Under the pieces are notes generated by a model. That model worked only from the letters and a program-made list of their open reading frames with translations, was not told the DNA's origin and did not search any database. This document shows, one piece after another, positions 34,644-41,793 of a stretch of 45,424 nucleotides of DNA; position 1 is the stretch's first letter, and the number at the start of each line of letters is the position of its first letter. Origin of the DNA: Gemmatimonadota bacterium. Lineage in GTDB: Bacteria > Gemmatimonadota > Gemmatimonadetes > Longimicrobiales > Gaopeijiaceae. The position numbers and the translations under genes were made by a program. The stretch is from positions 1 to 45,424 of the forward strand of contig VXQO01000102.1 in the NCBI GenBank assembly GCA_009838975.1, written 5' to 3'.

Positions 34644-35541
34644 TTAGTAGCACTTATACAAAGGTTTTTCTGGATTATATACTTCATAATCTGCTATATA
34701 TCTATCATGTATATCAAGCGGCGGTATTAATGCAGCTTTTGTTATAGGAGTTATCACAATGCTGTCTGTTCTTGGTCCATATAAAGCCATTATATCATAT
34801 ATAGGCTCAATGCGCCCGTCAATATTTGCCCAATGAGAAATAGACGCACATTCATACCAGTGAAAACCAAATCTTCCATCAACAGGAAGTTTTCCATCAT
34901 AATAAACCCCGTGTTGTTTTCTTGCCTTGTCCCATTCATGTCTCCATATGGAATCTACTTTTGGATGTTCAGACCAATACCTGTCTCCTGCATATTTACC
35001 GTTTTCATCATATATGACTTCTCCCCCAATCCATAAGCATATGAAATATTTCATGCGCCCATATTGATTCCCATCCGCCAGAAGACGAGCTATACTCTAT
35101 TCGTCCTCCAAAAACATTATATGCATTTACAAATTCTTCATCGGTACATGGTGTAACACGAGCAATAGACGTACCAAATTTTGCATCAGTAAATACAGAT
35201 AAGTGGATTCCTTGTTTAATTGTATCTCCCTTTGCAAAATTCAATCCTCGGCAATACATATCTTTGTCGGATATGTATACTGAATCTGGAGATAGTGAAG
35301 TTTTGGACAGCATTGCAGAAATCTGTTCTATAGCATTGTTGAATGTTTCTATTTTTTGAGGATCAGAATCGGCTTCTTCGTTTGAGCCTCTAATCTGGTG
35401 AATATAAATAGGATATTTCCAAAGATCCGCTGGTACATTTTCTACTAACGGAGGACGATCAATTTTTGTTGATTCTAGAACAGATACCAGAGTGTTTTCT
35501 GTTACGCACCCACATATGACAGATACAATTAAAACTAAAAG
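34644..35541 (-). pseudogene. Frameshifted HExxH lipoprotein carried by the IS
   Basis: Two overlapping frames encode one protein of about 300 aa. The first part starts at a lipoprotein-like hydrophobic segment (LLVLIVSVICGC) and reaches HEIFHMLMDWG, a zinc-protease type HExxH motif. A run of five G near 35030 then throws the frame; with four G it continues as GEVIYDENGKYAGD in the second frame. A later YDIMALYG could be a Met-turn-like segment. There is no ATG before the signal segment: the frame runs straight into the antisense of tRNA-like 1, so the original start has been lost or displaced. Family is not identified beyond a possible metallopeptidase. Confidence 0.55.
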
Positions 35542-35542
35542 A

Positions 35543-35615
35543 GGCCCGGTGGCAGAATGGTTATGTACTTGGCCTTGCAATCCGAGAGATGTCGGTTCGA
35601 TTCCGACCCGGGCCT
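35543..35615 (+). tRNA. Cys-tRNA-like element 1, on an extended stem
   Basis: A 73-base cloverleaf: acceptor GGCCCGG/CCGGGCC, D arm with GG, T stem GTCGG/CCGAC with TTCGATT loop, and U73, a strong Cys identity base. The anticodon stem CTTGG/CCGAG encloses a nine-base loop, CCTTGCAAT, instead of seven, so the anticodon may be read as GCA (Cys) or UGC. Flanks 35531-35542 and 35615-35626 add 12 perfect base pairs below the acceptor stem. It lies antisense to the HExxH gene start. Confidence 0.5.
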
Positions 35616-35617
35616 CT

Positions 35618-35881
35618 TTTAGTTTTTGAATCAACAACATGATACTCTCCTGTCTAGCTGGCATTTTTTCTGCCCATTCATTCGGGCCGTTGCCAACACA
35701 ACAGGAGAAACCTTCGTGTCCCTGCCTATTTAGCTGTGGAATAAGCTCGGTAGCGATCCGATTTCTTATTCTCTTATTCAGCCTATTGTATTCAGCAGGT
35801 GGCCCGAAAAGACAGGCTCCCGCCGTGTTGGCAAATGAAAGGTAACTATTTTCAGCTCTTTCCGCAAGTGAAGAATAAAAA
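35618..35881 (-). CDS. Unrecognised open frame between two tRNA-like elements
   Basis: About 88 codons remain open between tRNA-like 1 and 2, encoding FYSSLAERAENSYLSFANT... to ...ESIMLLIQKLK. The first ATG comes only near the end (MPARQESIM), so any gene would start inside the antisense of tRNA-like 2, or this is a fragment. It has mixed charged and hydrophobic composition and no known motif. The frame continues through both antisense tRNAs, giving the well-known spurious peptide ARVGIEPT, so I give it little weight. Confidence 0.2.
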
Positions 35882-35954
35882 GGCCCGGTGGCAGAATGGC
35901 TATGTACTTGGCTTTGCAGGCTAAGAAATGTCGGTTCGATTCCGACCCGGGCCT
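35882..35954 (+). tRNA. Cys-tRNA-like element 2, on an extended stem
   Basis: A 73-base cloverleaf nearly identical to element 1 outside the anticodon arm: same acceptor, D arm, T arm and U73. The anticodon arm is CTTGG-CTTTGCAGG-CTAAG, again a nine-base loop, though a C-G pair can close it to seven bases with UGC central. Flanks 35868-35881 and 35954-35967 extend the stem by about 13 pairs with one mismatch. The right arm contains the stop codon of the 47-aa ORF. Confidence 0.5.
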
Positions 35955-35956
35955 CT

Positions 35957-36100
35957 TTATTCTTCATTTTTCTTATCTATTTCTTCTGGAAATGGCTCCA
36001 ACGCATCAGGAGGCAGAGACATAAGTTTCCGTGCAATGTTTTCTGGTGTATCTGGTATGCGCTTGGGCCATTTAGCTTTTTTGCCTTTTTTCTTTTTCAT
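35957..36100 (-). CDS. Small basic 47-aa protein of the IS
   Basis: ATG 36100 to TAA 35957. The N-terminus is extremely Lys-rich (MKKKKGKKAKWPKR), followed by IPDTPENIARKLMSLPPDALEPF and an acidic tail. The PDTPENIARxLM pattern looks like a small protein I associate with ISXO2-type elements, but I cannot name the family with certainty. The sequence around its start (TGACCAAATGAA) duplicates the transposase stop, suggesting the two ORFs once overlapped as ATGA and were translated together. A nucleic-acid binding or transposition-control role is plausible from its charge (inference). Confidence 0.6.
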   Translation of the reverse strand: MKKKKGKKAKWPKRIPDTPENIARKLMSLPPDALEPFPEEIDKKNEE

Positions 36101-36138
36101 TTGGTCAAATGCGCCTTGTTTTTATGAACAACGAAGAA

Positions 36139-36211
36139 GATCCGGTGGCAGAATGGATATGCGCCCGGACTTGCAAGCTGGGAGACGTCGGTTCGATTCC
36201 GACCCGGATCT
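36139..36211 (+). tRNA. Cys-tRNA-like element 3, on an extended stem
   Basis: A 73-base cloverleaf with a different acceptor, GATCCGG/CCGGATC, and the same D-arm, T-arm and U73 pattern. Anticodon arm CCCGG-ACTTGCAAG-CTGGG has a nine-base loop. Flanks 36124-36138 and 36211-36225 add 15 pairs with one G-U. It lies exactly between the transposase stop, which is inside the right flank arm, and the 47-aa ORF start. Confidence 0.5.
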
Positions 36212-36221
36212 TTTTCGTTGT

Positions 36222-37146
36222 TCATTTGGTCAGTTTCTTCCAGGTGAGGATTTTTCCTTCTAGACTGCGAGCTACCTTTTGCATTTGTGTTCTTATGCTC
36301 ATCTTTCGGACATTGTGTTTCCATGCAAACTCATCAGCATATCTTTGTAGATGTTTTGGAGACATATAATGAAACGTTCCTTTGTGAGCGCGTTTCAACA
36401 TAGACCAAAAACTTTCTAGACCATTGGTATGTACATCGCCTCTTACAAATTCACCACGAGAATGACAAACCTTTTTGTGGTAATGATGAGCATTAGTATA
36501 TACTCTGCTTTCATCTGTATACAATTTCGCTCGTCCATGCAGCTTTTCAGATAGAAAATCATATACTGAATCCATTGTTACGCCATCTGGCATAACTCGG
36601 GCGTATACATGATTACTGAATCTATCTTTCATTCCAACAACAGGTGTCTTTGTACCAATCGGCCCTTTGCGAGCTTTCTTCTTTGCATGTTTGTTTTTCT
36701 CTAATCCTCCTACATAAGTCTCGTCAGCTTCAACAGGACCAATAAAATGTTGCATTGGAGTTTGAAGCTTCCAACCTTCACGAATTCTGTGAGCAAGAAA
36801 CCAGGCAGTTTTTTGGGTTATTCCTAATTCTTTATGAAGTTGTACGGATGACATACCTTTAGGATGATTGGCCATAAGATATATAGCAACGGCCCAAACT
36901 CTATATCCTAACTTGCTATTCTGCATCACAGTACCAGTTTTCACAGAAAAGAATTTTCTACAATCTCTGCATCTATGAGGCATTGTTGGATGCGTAGTCT
37001 TTTTTTTGCGTATTCATAGATTCGCATTTTGGACACACTGGACAGCCGAAATCTCCCCATCTGACTTGTTGAAACCATTTCTCGGCCGTATTATCGTCCG
37101 GAAACATTTCCATTAGCTTGAAAAGAGAAAACGGCTTTTTGAACAT
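36222..37146 (-). pseudogene. ISXO2-like transposase, frameshifted in an A8 run
   Basis: Two frames encode one IS1595-family transposase of about 310 aa. The first (36973-37146, 57 aa, ATG 37146) has the N-terminal helix and the first zinc-ribbon knuckle (CPVC). The second (36222-36983) starts with the second knuckle (CRDC), then the HTH-like region and the DDE-type catalytic domain: D87 in VEADETYVGG, D157 in YTDES, and HTNGLESFW carrying the Asn/Glu of the family. The frames meet around eight A (T at 37000-37007 on the plus strand); seven A would join them. It could be decay, sequence error, or controlled slippage on the A run. All catalytic residues are intact. Confidence 0.85.
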
Positions 37147-37210
37147 GGCGCATCCTAATCTTGAGTATACAGCTACCGCGTCGGTAATATAACACCAGTG
37201 TCAACCCCTT

Positions 37211-37233
37211 GGTTACTCATGTATATAGGCCCC
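37211..37233 (-). repeat. Right terminal inverted repeat
   Basis: Starts GGTTACTCATGTATAT on the plus strand and ends AGGCCCC; the exact complement of the left repeat. Confidence 0.95.
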
Positions 37234-37695
37234 GCCGGAATCGACGGTGCGGACCCGCGCCTTCCCATCCCTTCCGTAGCACGCGATCCGCATGGACTCG
37301 ACGTAGTGCGACATGGAGTGCCGTCCCGAGCCGTGAGTCCCCGTCGCGGCCGCGCCAGCCACCGTCTGGCGGTCGATGAGCCCGATCGAGGGCAGCGTCA
37401 GGCCCCGTTTTGACAGGTGTTTGAGAAGGGCGCCGATCCTGACCCCGGCTCCCGCCGTCACGCGCCTGCGGTCACCCTGCACATGCACGCGTGCGAGATG
37501 GCGCAGGTCGACGAGCGCATCGGCGGTCTCGATTCCCCCGTTCCACGAGTGCCCGGCTCCGAGCACCCGCACCGTTCCGTCCCGGTGCCTGTCGAGTATT
37601 AGGAGGACCTCCTCTTCACTGAGCGGACGGTACCTGTGCCGGGGAGTGAAACTGATGTTCCTGCCGAAGTTGGAGATCGGGGCGACGCCCCTCAC
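37213..37695 (-). pseudogene. FAD-linked oxidase, N-terminal part, split by the IS
   Basis: GTG 37695 overlaps the ABC ATPase stop (GTGA), making this the last gene of the peptide ABC operon. It encodes the FAD-binding PCMH-type half: VRVLGAGHSW, with a His in the place used for covalent FAD in aldonolactone oxidases, then VTAGAGVRIGALLKHL and SIGLIDRQTVAGAAATGTHGSG. Host sequence ends at 37234; the reading frame then adds seven codons of IS sequence and stops at TAA 37213. The residual 160-aa protein lacks the substrate domain. The rest is at 33546-34435. Confidence 0.9.
37234..37241. repeat. Target site duplication, right copy
   Basis: GCCGGAAT, identical to 34428-34435, directly outside the right terminal repeat. 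Confidence 0.95.
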
Positions 37696-38498
37696 GACGC
37701 GCGTCCCGGCCTGCGCGGGACCGCCGACAGCAACGCTCGCGTGTAGGGATGCTCCGGCTTCCCGAAGAGCCTCTCGGTCGGCTGCGTCTCCACGATCCTC
37801 CCCTGGTGCATGACCGCCACCCGGTCACACAGATGCCTTACCATCCTCAGGTCGTGGGAGATGAAGAGGTAGGCCAGCCCGAACCGGTCCTGGATGTCGG
37901 CGAGCAGGGTGACGATCTGGGCCTGGATCGAGATGTCGAGCGATGAGATGGGTTCGTCGCAGACGATCAGGTCCGGCCTCAGCGCCAGGGCTCGCGCGAT
38001 TCCGACCCGCTGCCGCTGGCCTCCCGAGAACTCGTGCGGCATGCGCGTTGCCAGGGCGGGATCGAGGCCAACGAGGTTCAGCAGTTCGGCGACCCGCTCA
38101 TCGCGTTCCAATCGGGTCAGCTTCGTGTGCTGCAGCAGCGGTTCCACGATCGATCGGCCCACGCTACGGCGCGGATTCAGTGACGAATACGAGTCCTGAA
38201 AGACCATCTGCATGCGCGGACGCAGCGCCCGCAGTTCGCGGGCCGTTGCCTGCCCGACATCGACACCGTCGAAGACGATCCGGCCTGAGCTGGGGCGCGT
38301 GAGGCAGAGCACCGCGCGGGCCGTGGTCGTCTTGCCGCAACCGCTTTCGCCCACCAGTCCCAGCGTCTCGCCCCGTTCAAGCCCGAAGCTGACTCCGTCG
38401 ACGGCCCGAACGGATCCTGTTTGACGCTGCATCGCCCCCCGGCGCACCGGGAAGTGCTTCTTCAGGTCGGTGACTTCGAGGAGGGGCTCAGCGGACAT
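37692..38498 (-). CDS. dppF: Peptide-type ABC transporter ATP-binding protein (DppF/OppF class)
   Basis: A 268-aa ATPase: Walker [11 protein letters not shown]-loop [13 protein letters not shown], signature FSGGQRQR, Walker B LIVCDEP, H-loop ISHDL. It is shorter than usual (about 320 aa) because the C-terminal oligopeptide domain ends soon after the conserved [15 protein letters not shown] 38498 overlaps the end of dppD by 11 bp, and the stop overlaps the FAD oxidase start. It powers uptake of peptides or related compounds with DppB, DppC and DppD. Confidence 0.93.
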   Translation of the reverse strand: MSAEPLLEVTDLKKHFPVRRGAMQRQTGSVRAVDGVSFGLERGETLGLVGESGCGKTTTARAVLCLTRPSSGRIVFDGVDVGQATARELRALRPRMQMVFQDSYSSLNPRRSVGRSIVEPLLQHTKLTRLERDERVAELLNLVGLDPALATRMPHEFSGGQRQRVGIARALALRPDLIVCDEPISSLDISIQAQIVTLLADIQDRFGLAYLFISHDLRMVRHLCDRVAVMHQGRIVETQPTERLFGKPEHPYTRALLSAVPRRPGRAS

Positions 38499-39519
38499 GG
38501 CTCTCGCGGCTTCCGTCAGGCGTTCGCTCCCGCCGCAACCCCACATCCCACCAACAGGCCGCCCGCGCGCCATGCCCCGCCTCAAGCAGCGGCGGCACCT
38601 CCCGTTTGCACCGCTCAAAGACGTGCGGACATCGCTCTGCAAAAGTACACCCCCCCGGGGGGGTAGTCATATCGGGCGGCTGTCCTCGGATCGCCGTCAG
38701 ATGTTTCCGACCGCCATCACCGAGTGCGGGCAGAGACGCGAGCAGCGCACGAGTGTACGGATGCGCCGGAGCGTCGAACAGCCGTCCCGCGGGCGCGGTC
38801 TCGACGATCGAACCGGCGTACATCACGGCGACCCGGTCGGCCAGGCTCGCCACCACGCTCAGGTCGTGGCTGATCCAGATCATCGCCATCCGCCGCTCGG
38901 CCCTCAACTCGGTGACGAGATCCAAAATCTGTGCCTGGACGGTCACGTCGAGCGCTGTGGTCGGCTCGTCCGCGATGAGCAGGACCGGATCGCAGGCAAG
39001 CGCCATCGCGATCGTCACCCGCTGGCACATCCCGCCCGAGAACTGATGCGGGTAGTCCTCGATCCGCTCGTTCGCGCGCGAGATGCCGACCGTATCCAGC
39101 AGTTCGACCGCGCGCTCCCGGGCTTCACGCCGTCCCAGCCCGAGATGCACCTGCAGGCTCTCGGTGAGCTGTCGCCCGATGGTGAGCACAGGATTGAGCG
39201 ACGCTCGGGGATCCTGGAAGATCATCGCGACCTCGGCGCCTCGCACGCGCCGCATTCCCTCGTCGTCGAGCGAGAGAAGGTCGCGGCCGCGAAACGTCAC
39301 CTCGTCGGCGTCGACACGCGCCCGCCGGGCCGGAAGCAGCCGCAGCACGGAGAGCATGGCCGCGGTCTTGCCGCAGCCGCTCTCGCCGACCAGCGCCAGG
39401 GTCTCGCCGCGCCGCACGGAAAAGCTCACGTCGTTGACCGCGTGGACGACTCCATGGTCGGTCAGGAAGCGGGTGCGCAGGCCGCGGACCCGCAGCAGGG
39501 CGTCGGATGGACCGGGCAT
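38488..39519 (-). CDS. dppD: Peptide-type ABC transporter ATP-binding protein (DppD/OppD class)
   Basis: A 343-aa ATPase: Walker [10 protein letters not shown], signature FSGGMCQR, Walker B LLIADEP, H-loop ISHDL, and the full C-terminal domain with [14 protein letters not shown], the Cys motif that holds an iron-sulfur cluster in some relatives. ATG 39519 shares a base with the upstream stop (TGATG). It pairs with the DppF-class ATPase. The Cys region is encoded across an unusual C7G7 palindrome at 38650-38663. Confidence 0.94.
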   Translation of the reverse strand: MPGPSDALLRVRGLRTRFLTDHGVVHAVNDVSFSVRRGETLALVGESGCGKTAAMLSVLRLLPARRARVDADEVTFRGRDLLSLDDEGMRRVRGAEVAMIFQDPRASLNPVLTIGRQLTESLQVHLGLGRREARERAVELLDTVGISRANERIEDYPHQFSGGMCQRVTIAMALACDPVLLIADEPTTALDVTVQAQILDLVTELRAERRMAMIWISHDLSVVASLADRVAVMYAGSIVETAPAGRLFDAPAHPYTRALLASLPALGDGGRKHLTAIRGQPPDMTTPPGGCTFAERCPHVFERCKREVPPLLEAGHGARAACWWDVGLRRERTPDGSRESHVR

Positions 39520-40619
39520 CAGGCAGGCGCCAGGGAGAAGCGATCTCGCAGTTCCCTCAACTCGACCCATCCCCCGCTCCCGAGCGACTCGATGCACGCT
39601 TGCACCAGGAGCAGGCTCTCGAGGTGATCGCCGCCCGTTGTCACAGGATCCAACTCCCCTTGAACGGCCCCCAGCAACTCGGCGAGGAGCCGCCGCGTGT
39701 CGTCCACGAACGGCGCGCATGGCTCGAGCGGCTCCACGACCGGCACCTCGGCCTCGGCCTCCCCCTTGAAGTTCGACCCGCTGAGTCCCAGCCCGCGCTC
39801 GAAATCGACGCGCACAAGATCGTCGAACTGCTCGCGCTGAATGAGGGCCCCGCGCTCGAAGTCGCTGCGCCAGCGGAATTCCATCCGGTTCCACGCCGCC
39901 GTCCACGTCCCCAGGTAGTTGGCGCGCACCCCGTTCTCGAAGCGGAAGAGCACCGAGACGCAACAGTCGCCGGCATAGGTGCTCCACGACGGCCGCCAGG
40001 TGTCGCACACCAGTGATTCGACCTCCGCGTCGTAGCAATAGCGCAGCAGATCGAAGTGGTGGATGCTCTGTTCCAGCAGCATCGGATGCGCCATCGACAT
40101 GACGTAGTCGTTCAGGTCGTCCCTGTTGCCGTCGCGCTGTCTGTGGTAGGTGAAGTGCGCATGACTCAGCGCGCCCAGGTGCCCGCCCAGGACGTAGCGG
40201 CGTATGCGCTGCGACGAGGGGAGGTAGCGGAAGTTCATTCCGACGAGCAGGTGGCGCCCGGCTGCGTCGGCCTGCGCGATCAGGTCGACGACTTCGTCGA
40301 GGTCCTCCGAGAGCGGCTTTTCGCAGAGGACGTGGAGACCGTGCGCGAGCGCGCGGCCGACAAGGCGGTGATGGGTGGCGGGCGGCGTGGCGATGACGAC
40401 GGCGTCGGCGCCGGCCCCGGAGCGGGCCAGAGCGGCTTCGATGTCACGGGTGACATGGGTTCCAGGTGCGTGATTGTCGCGCGCGCGCCCGGCCCGTGCC
40501 AGATCGCGATCCACAATCCCGGCCAGCGTTGCGCCAGGGGCCTCGGCGATGACGCGCGCCCACATGGCCCCGCGCACCCCCGCGCCGATGAGGAGGACGT
40601 GAACAGGATCCCCGTTCAC
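39519..40619 (-). CDS. Gfo/Idh/MocA family oxidoreductase
   Basis: A 366-aa NAD(P)-dependent oxidoreductase. The N-terminal Rossmann motif is LLIGAGVRGAMWARV; the family catalytic motif is CEKPLSEDLDE; the C-terminal alpha/beta domain contains EQSIHHFDLLRY. GTG 40619 overlaps the aminotransferase stop (GTGA). Family members oxidise sugars, inositols, amino-sugar or related polyols. With the lactone-oxidase-type gene in the same operon, a sugar- or cyclitol-like part of the substrate is plausible, but this is inference. Confidence 0.9.
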   Translation of the reverse strand: MNGDPVHVLLIGAGVRGAMWARVIAEAPGATLAGIVDRDLARAGRARDNHAPGTHVTRDIEAALARSGAGADAVVIATPPATHHRLVGRALAHGLHVLCEKPLSEDLDEVVDLIAQADAAGRHLLVGMNFRYLPSSQRIRRYVLGGHLGALSHAHFTYHRQRDGNRDDLNDYVMSMAHPMLLEQSIHHFDLLRYCYDAEVESLVCDTWRPSWSTYAGDCCVSVLFRFENGVRANYLGTWTAAWNRMEFRWRSDFERGALIQREQFDDLVRVDFERGLGLSGSNFKGEAEAEVPVVEPLEPCAPFVDDTRRLLAELLGAVQGELDPVTTGGDHLESLLLVQACIESLGSGGWVELRELRDRFSLAPA

Positions 40620-41788
40620 GGCTCGCGCACCCGCTCCACGAACCGCTGCATCCGCGCCAGCGCCTTCTCCATGGACCCGAACGGCGACAGCAGCGTGATC
40701 CGGATGTGCCGATTCGCCGGGTCCGCGAACATCGTGCCGGGGAAGACCATGACCCGTTCCCGGCGCAGCAGTTCGAGGCAGAAGGTCTCGGCGTCCAGCC
40801 CGGTGCTCGAGATGTTGGCGTAGACGTACATCCCCCCGCCCGGGCGCCCGTACGAGATGCCCATGTCGTCGAGGCGGCTCAGCACGAGGTCGAGCCGCCG
40901 CTCGTACTCGGCCAGCATCGAGGCGACCGCCTCGTCTCCGCTCTTCAGCGCCGCCAGCGCGCCGCGCTGCAGGGCGGGCGGCGTGCAGATGCTCAGCGTG
41001 TGCTTGATCTCGACGGCCGACTCCATCATCCAGACGGGCGCGGCCAGGTAGCCCACGCGCCACCCGGTCATCGCGTAGGCCTTGGAGAAGCCGTTCACCG
41101 TCACGGTGCGTTCGGACATTCCGTCGAGGGCGCCGAGGCTCACATGTTCGGCGCCGCCGAAGATCAGCTTTTCGTAGATCTCGTCGGAGATGACCAGGAG
41201 GTCGTGCTCCACGGCCAGCTTCGCAATGCGCTCCAGTTCGGCGCGCGGGGTCAGTCCGCCGGTGGGATTGTTCGGATTCGCGATCACCAGGAGCTTCGAA
41301 CACTTTGTGAGTGCCCCGCGGATGGCGTCGGCCCTGAGCGCGTAGTCGTCCGCTTCCAGCGTCGGCACGTCGACGATCCGGCCGCCCGCCAGCTTCACCA
41401 TGTAGTCGAAGGCGTTGAAGCGCGGGGTCTGGAGGATCACCTCGTCGCCGGAATCGACCAGCGCGAGGATCGATATCAGCAGCGCTTCCTGGGCGCCGTT
41501 GGTGACGATGATCTGGTCCGCCGAATACTTAACATTATTGTTAAGTTTCAGCTGAAACGCGATCGCTTCACGCAGTTCCGGCAGACCGGGGGGCGGGCTG
41601 TAGTGCGTGTAGCCGCCGATGAGGGCGTCCGCGCCCGCGGCCACGATCGCGGGGGGCGTCTCGAAGTCCGGATCGCCCCGGCCGAGCGCGATGATGTCGT
41701 TCAGCCCGGCGGCAAGTTCTAGCATCCGGGTGCGGAAGCTGGACTTGACGCTGACGGCGCGGGCGGCAAGGCGGGAGGCCGCAACCAT
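40616..41788 (-). CDS. Class I/II PLP aminotransferase
   Basis: A 390-aa aminotransferase with NGAQEALL, NPNNPTG, ISDEIYEKL, Schiff-base Lys in NGFSKAYAMTGWRVGY, and the C-terminal Arg in IRITLLSP. It resembles the enzyme at 11654-12847 closely enough to be a paralogue. ATG 41788 is used here; the GTG at 41797 is in frame and overlaps the upstream stop, so it may be the true start. Residues LKLNNNVKY are encoded by an AT-rich palindrome (41528-41545) unlike the rest of the gene. Confidence 0.92.
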   Translation of the reverse strand: MVAASRLAARAVSVKSSFRTRMLELAAGLNDIIALGRGDPDFETPPAIVAAGADALIGGYTHYSPPPGLPELREAIAFQLKLNNNVKYSADQIIVTNGAQEALLISILALVDSGDEVILQTPRFNAFDYMVKLAGGRIVDVPTLEADDYALRADAIRGALTKCSKLLVIANPNNPTGGLTPRAELERIAKLAVEHDLLVISDEIYEKLIFGGAEHVSLGALDGMSERTVTVNGFSKAYAMTGWRVGYLAAPVWMMESAVEIKHTLSICTPPALQRGALAALKSGDEAVASMLAEYERRLDLVLSRLDDMGISYGRPGGGMYVYANISSTGLDAETFCLELLRRERVMVFPGTMFADPANRHIRITLLSPFGSMEKALARMQRFVERVREP

Positions 41789-41793
41789 CCGCG

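Larger units (their letters stand above)
34436..37233. mobile_element. IS1595-family (ISXO2-like) transposon with tRNA-like cargo
   Basis: A 2798-bp element bounded by 23-bp perfect inverted repeats and an 8-bp duplication. It is strongly AT-rich compared with the GC-rich chromosome, indicating recent arrival from a different host. Contents, reading the minus strand from the right end: transposase in two frames, tRNA-like element 3 (opposite strand), a 47-aa ORF, tRNA-like 2, an unrecognised open frame, tRNA-like 1, a frameshifted HExxH lipoprotein, and a tRNA-Leu-like gene near the left end. IS1595 members with passenger genes are known; tRNA cargo of this form is not something I recognise. 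Confidence 0.93.

Noticed and set aside
35541-35967. Protein start containing two copies of ARVGIEPT...SATGP
   Set aside because: These peptides are the antisense translation of the tRNA-like elements, a common annotation artefact, so the upper part of this frame is not accepted as a gene.
35543-36211. The nine-base loops as quadruplet-decoding tRNAs that rescue the two IS frameshifts
   Set aside because: Neither frameshift window contains an in-frame UGCA before the stop; a GCAU occurs in the transposase but would not pair fully with any loop. The direction of shift fits, the codons do not.
35543-36211. Selenocysteine tRNA or allo-tRNA with 8/4 or 9/3 arms
   Set aside because: All three have ordinary 7-bp acceptor and 5-bp T stems, and short variable loops.
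34436-37233. AT-rich block as contamination or an assembly chimera
   Set aside because: Perfect terminal repeats, an 8-bp duplication and exact in-frame restoration of the host gene are not expected from a chimera.
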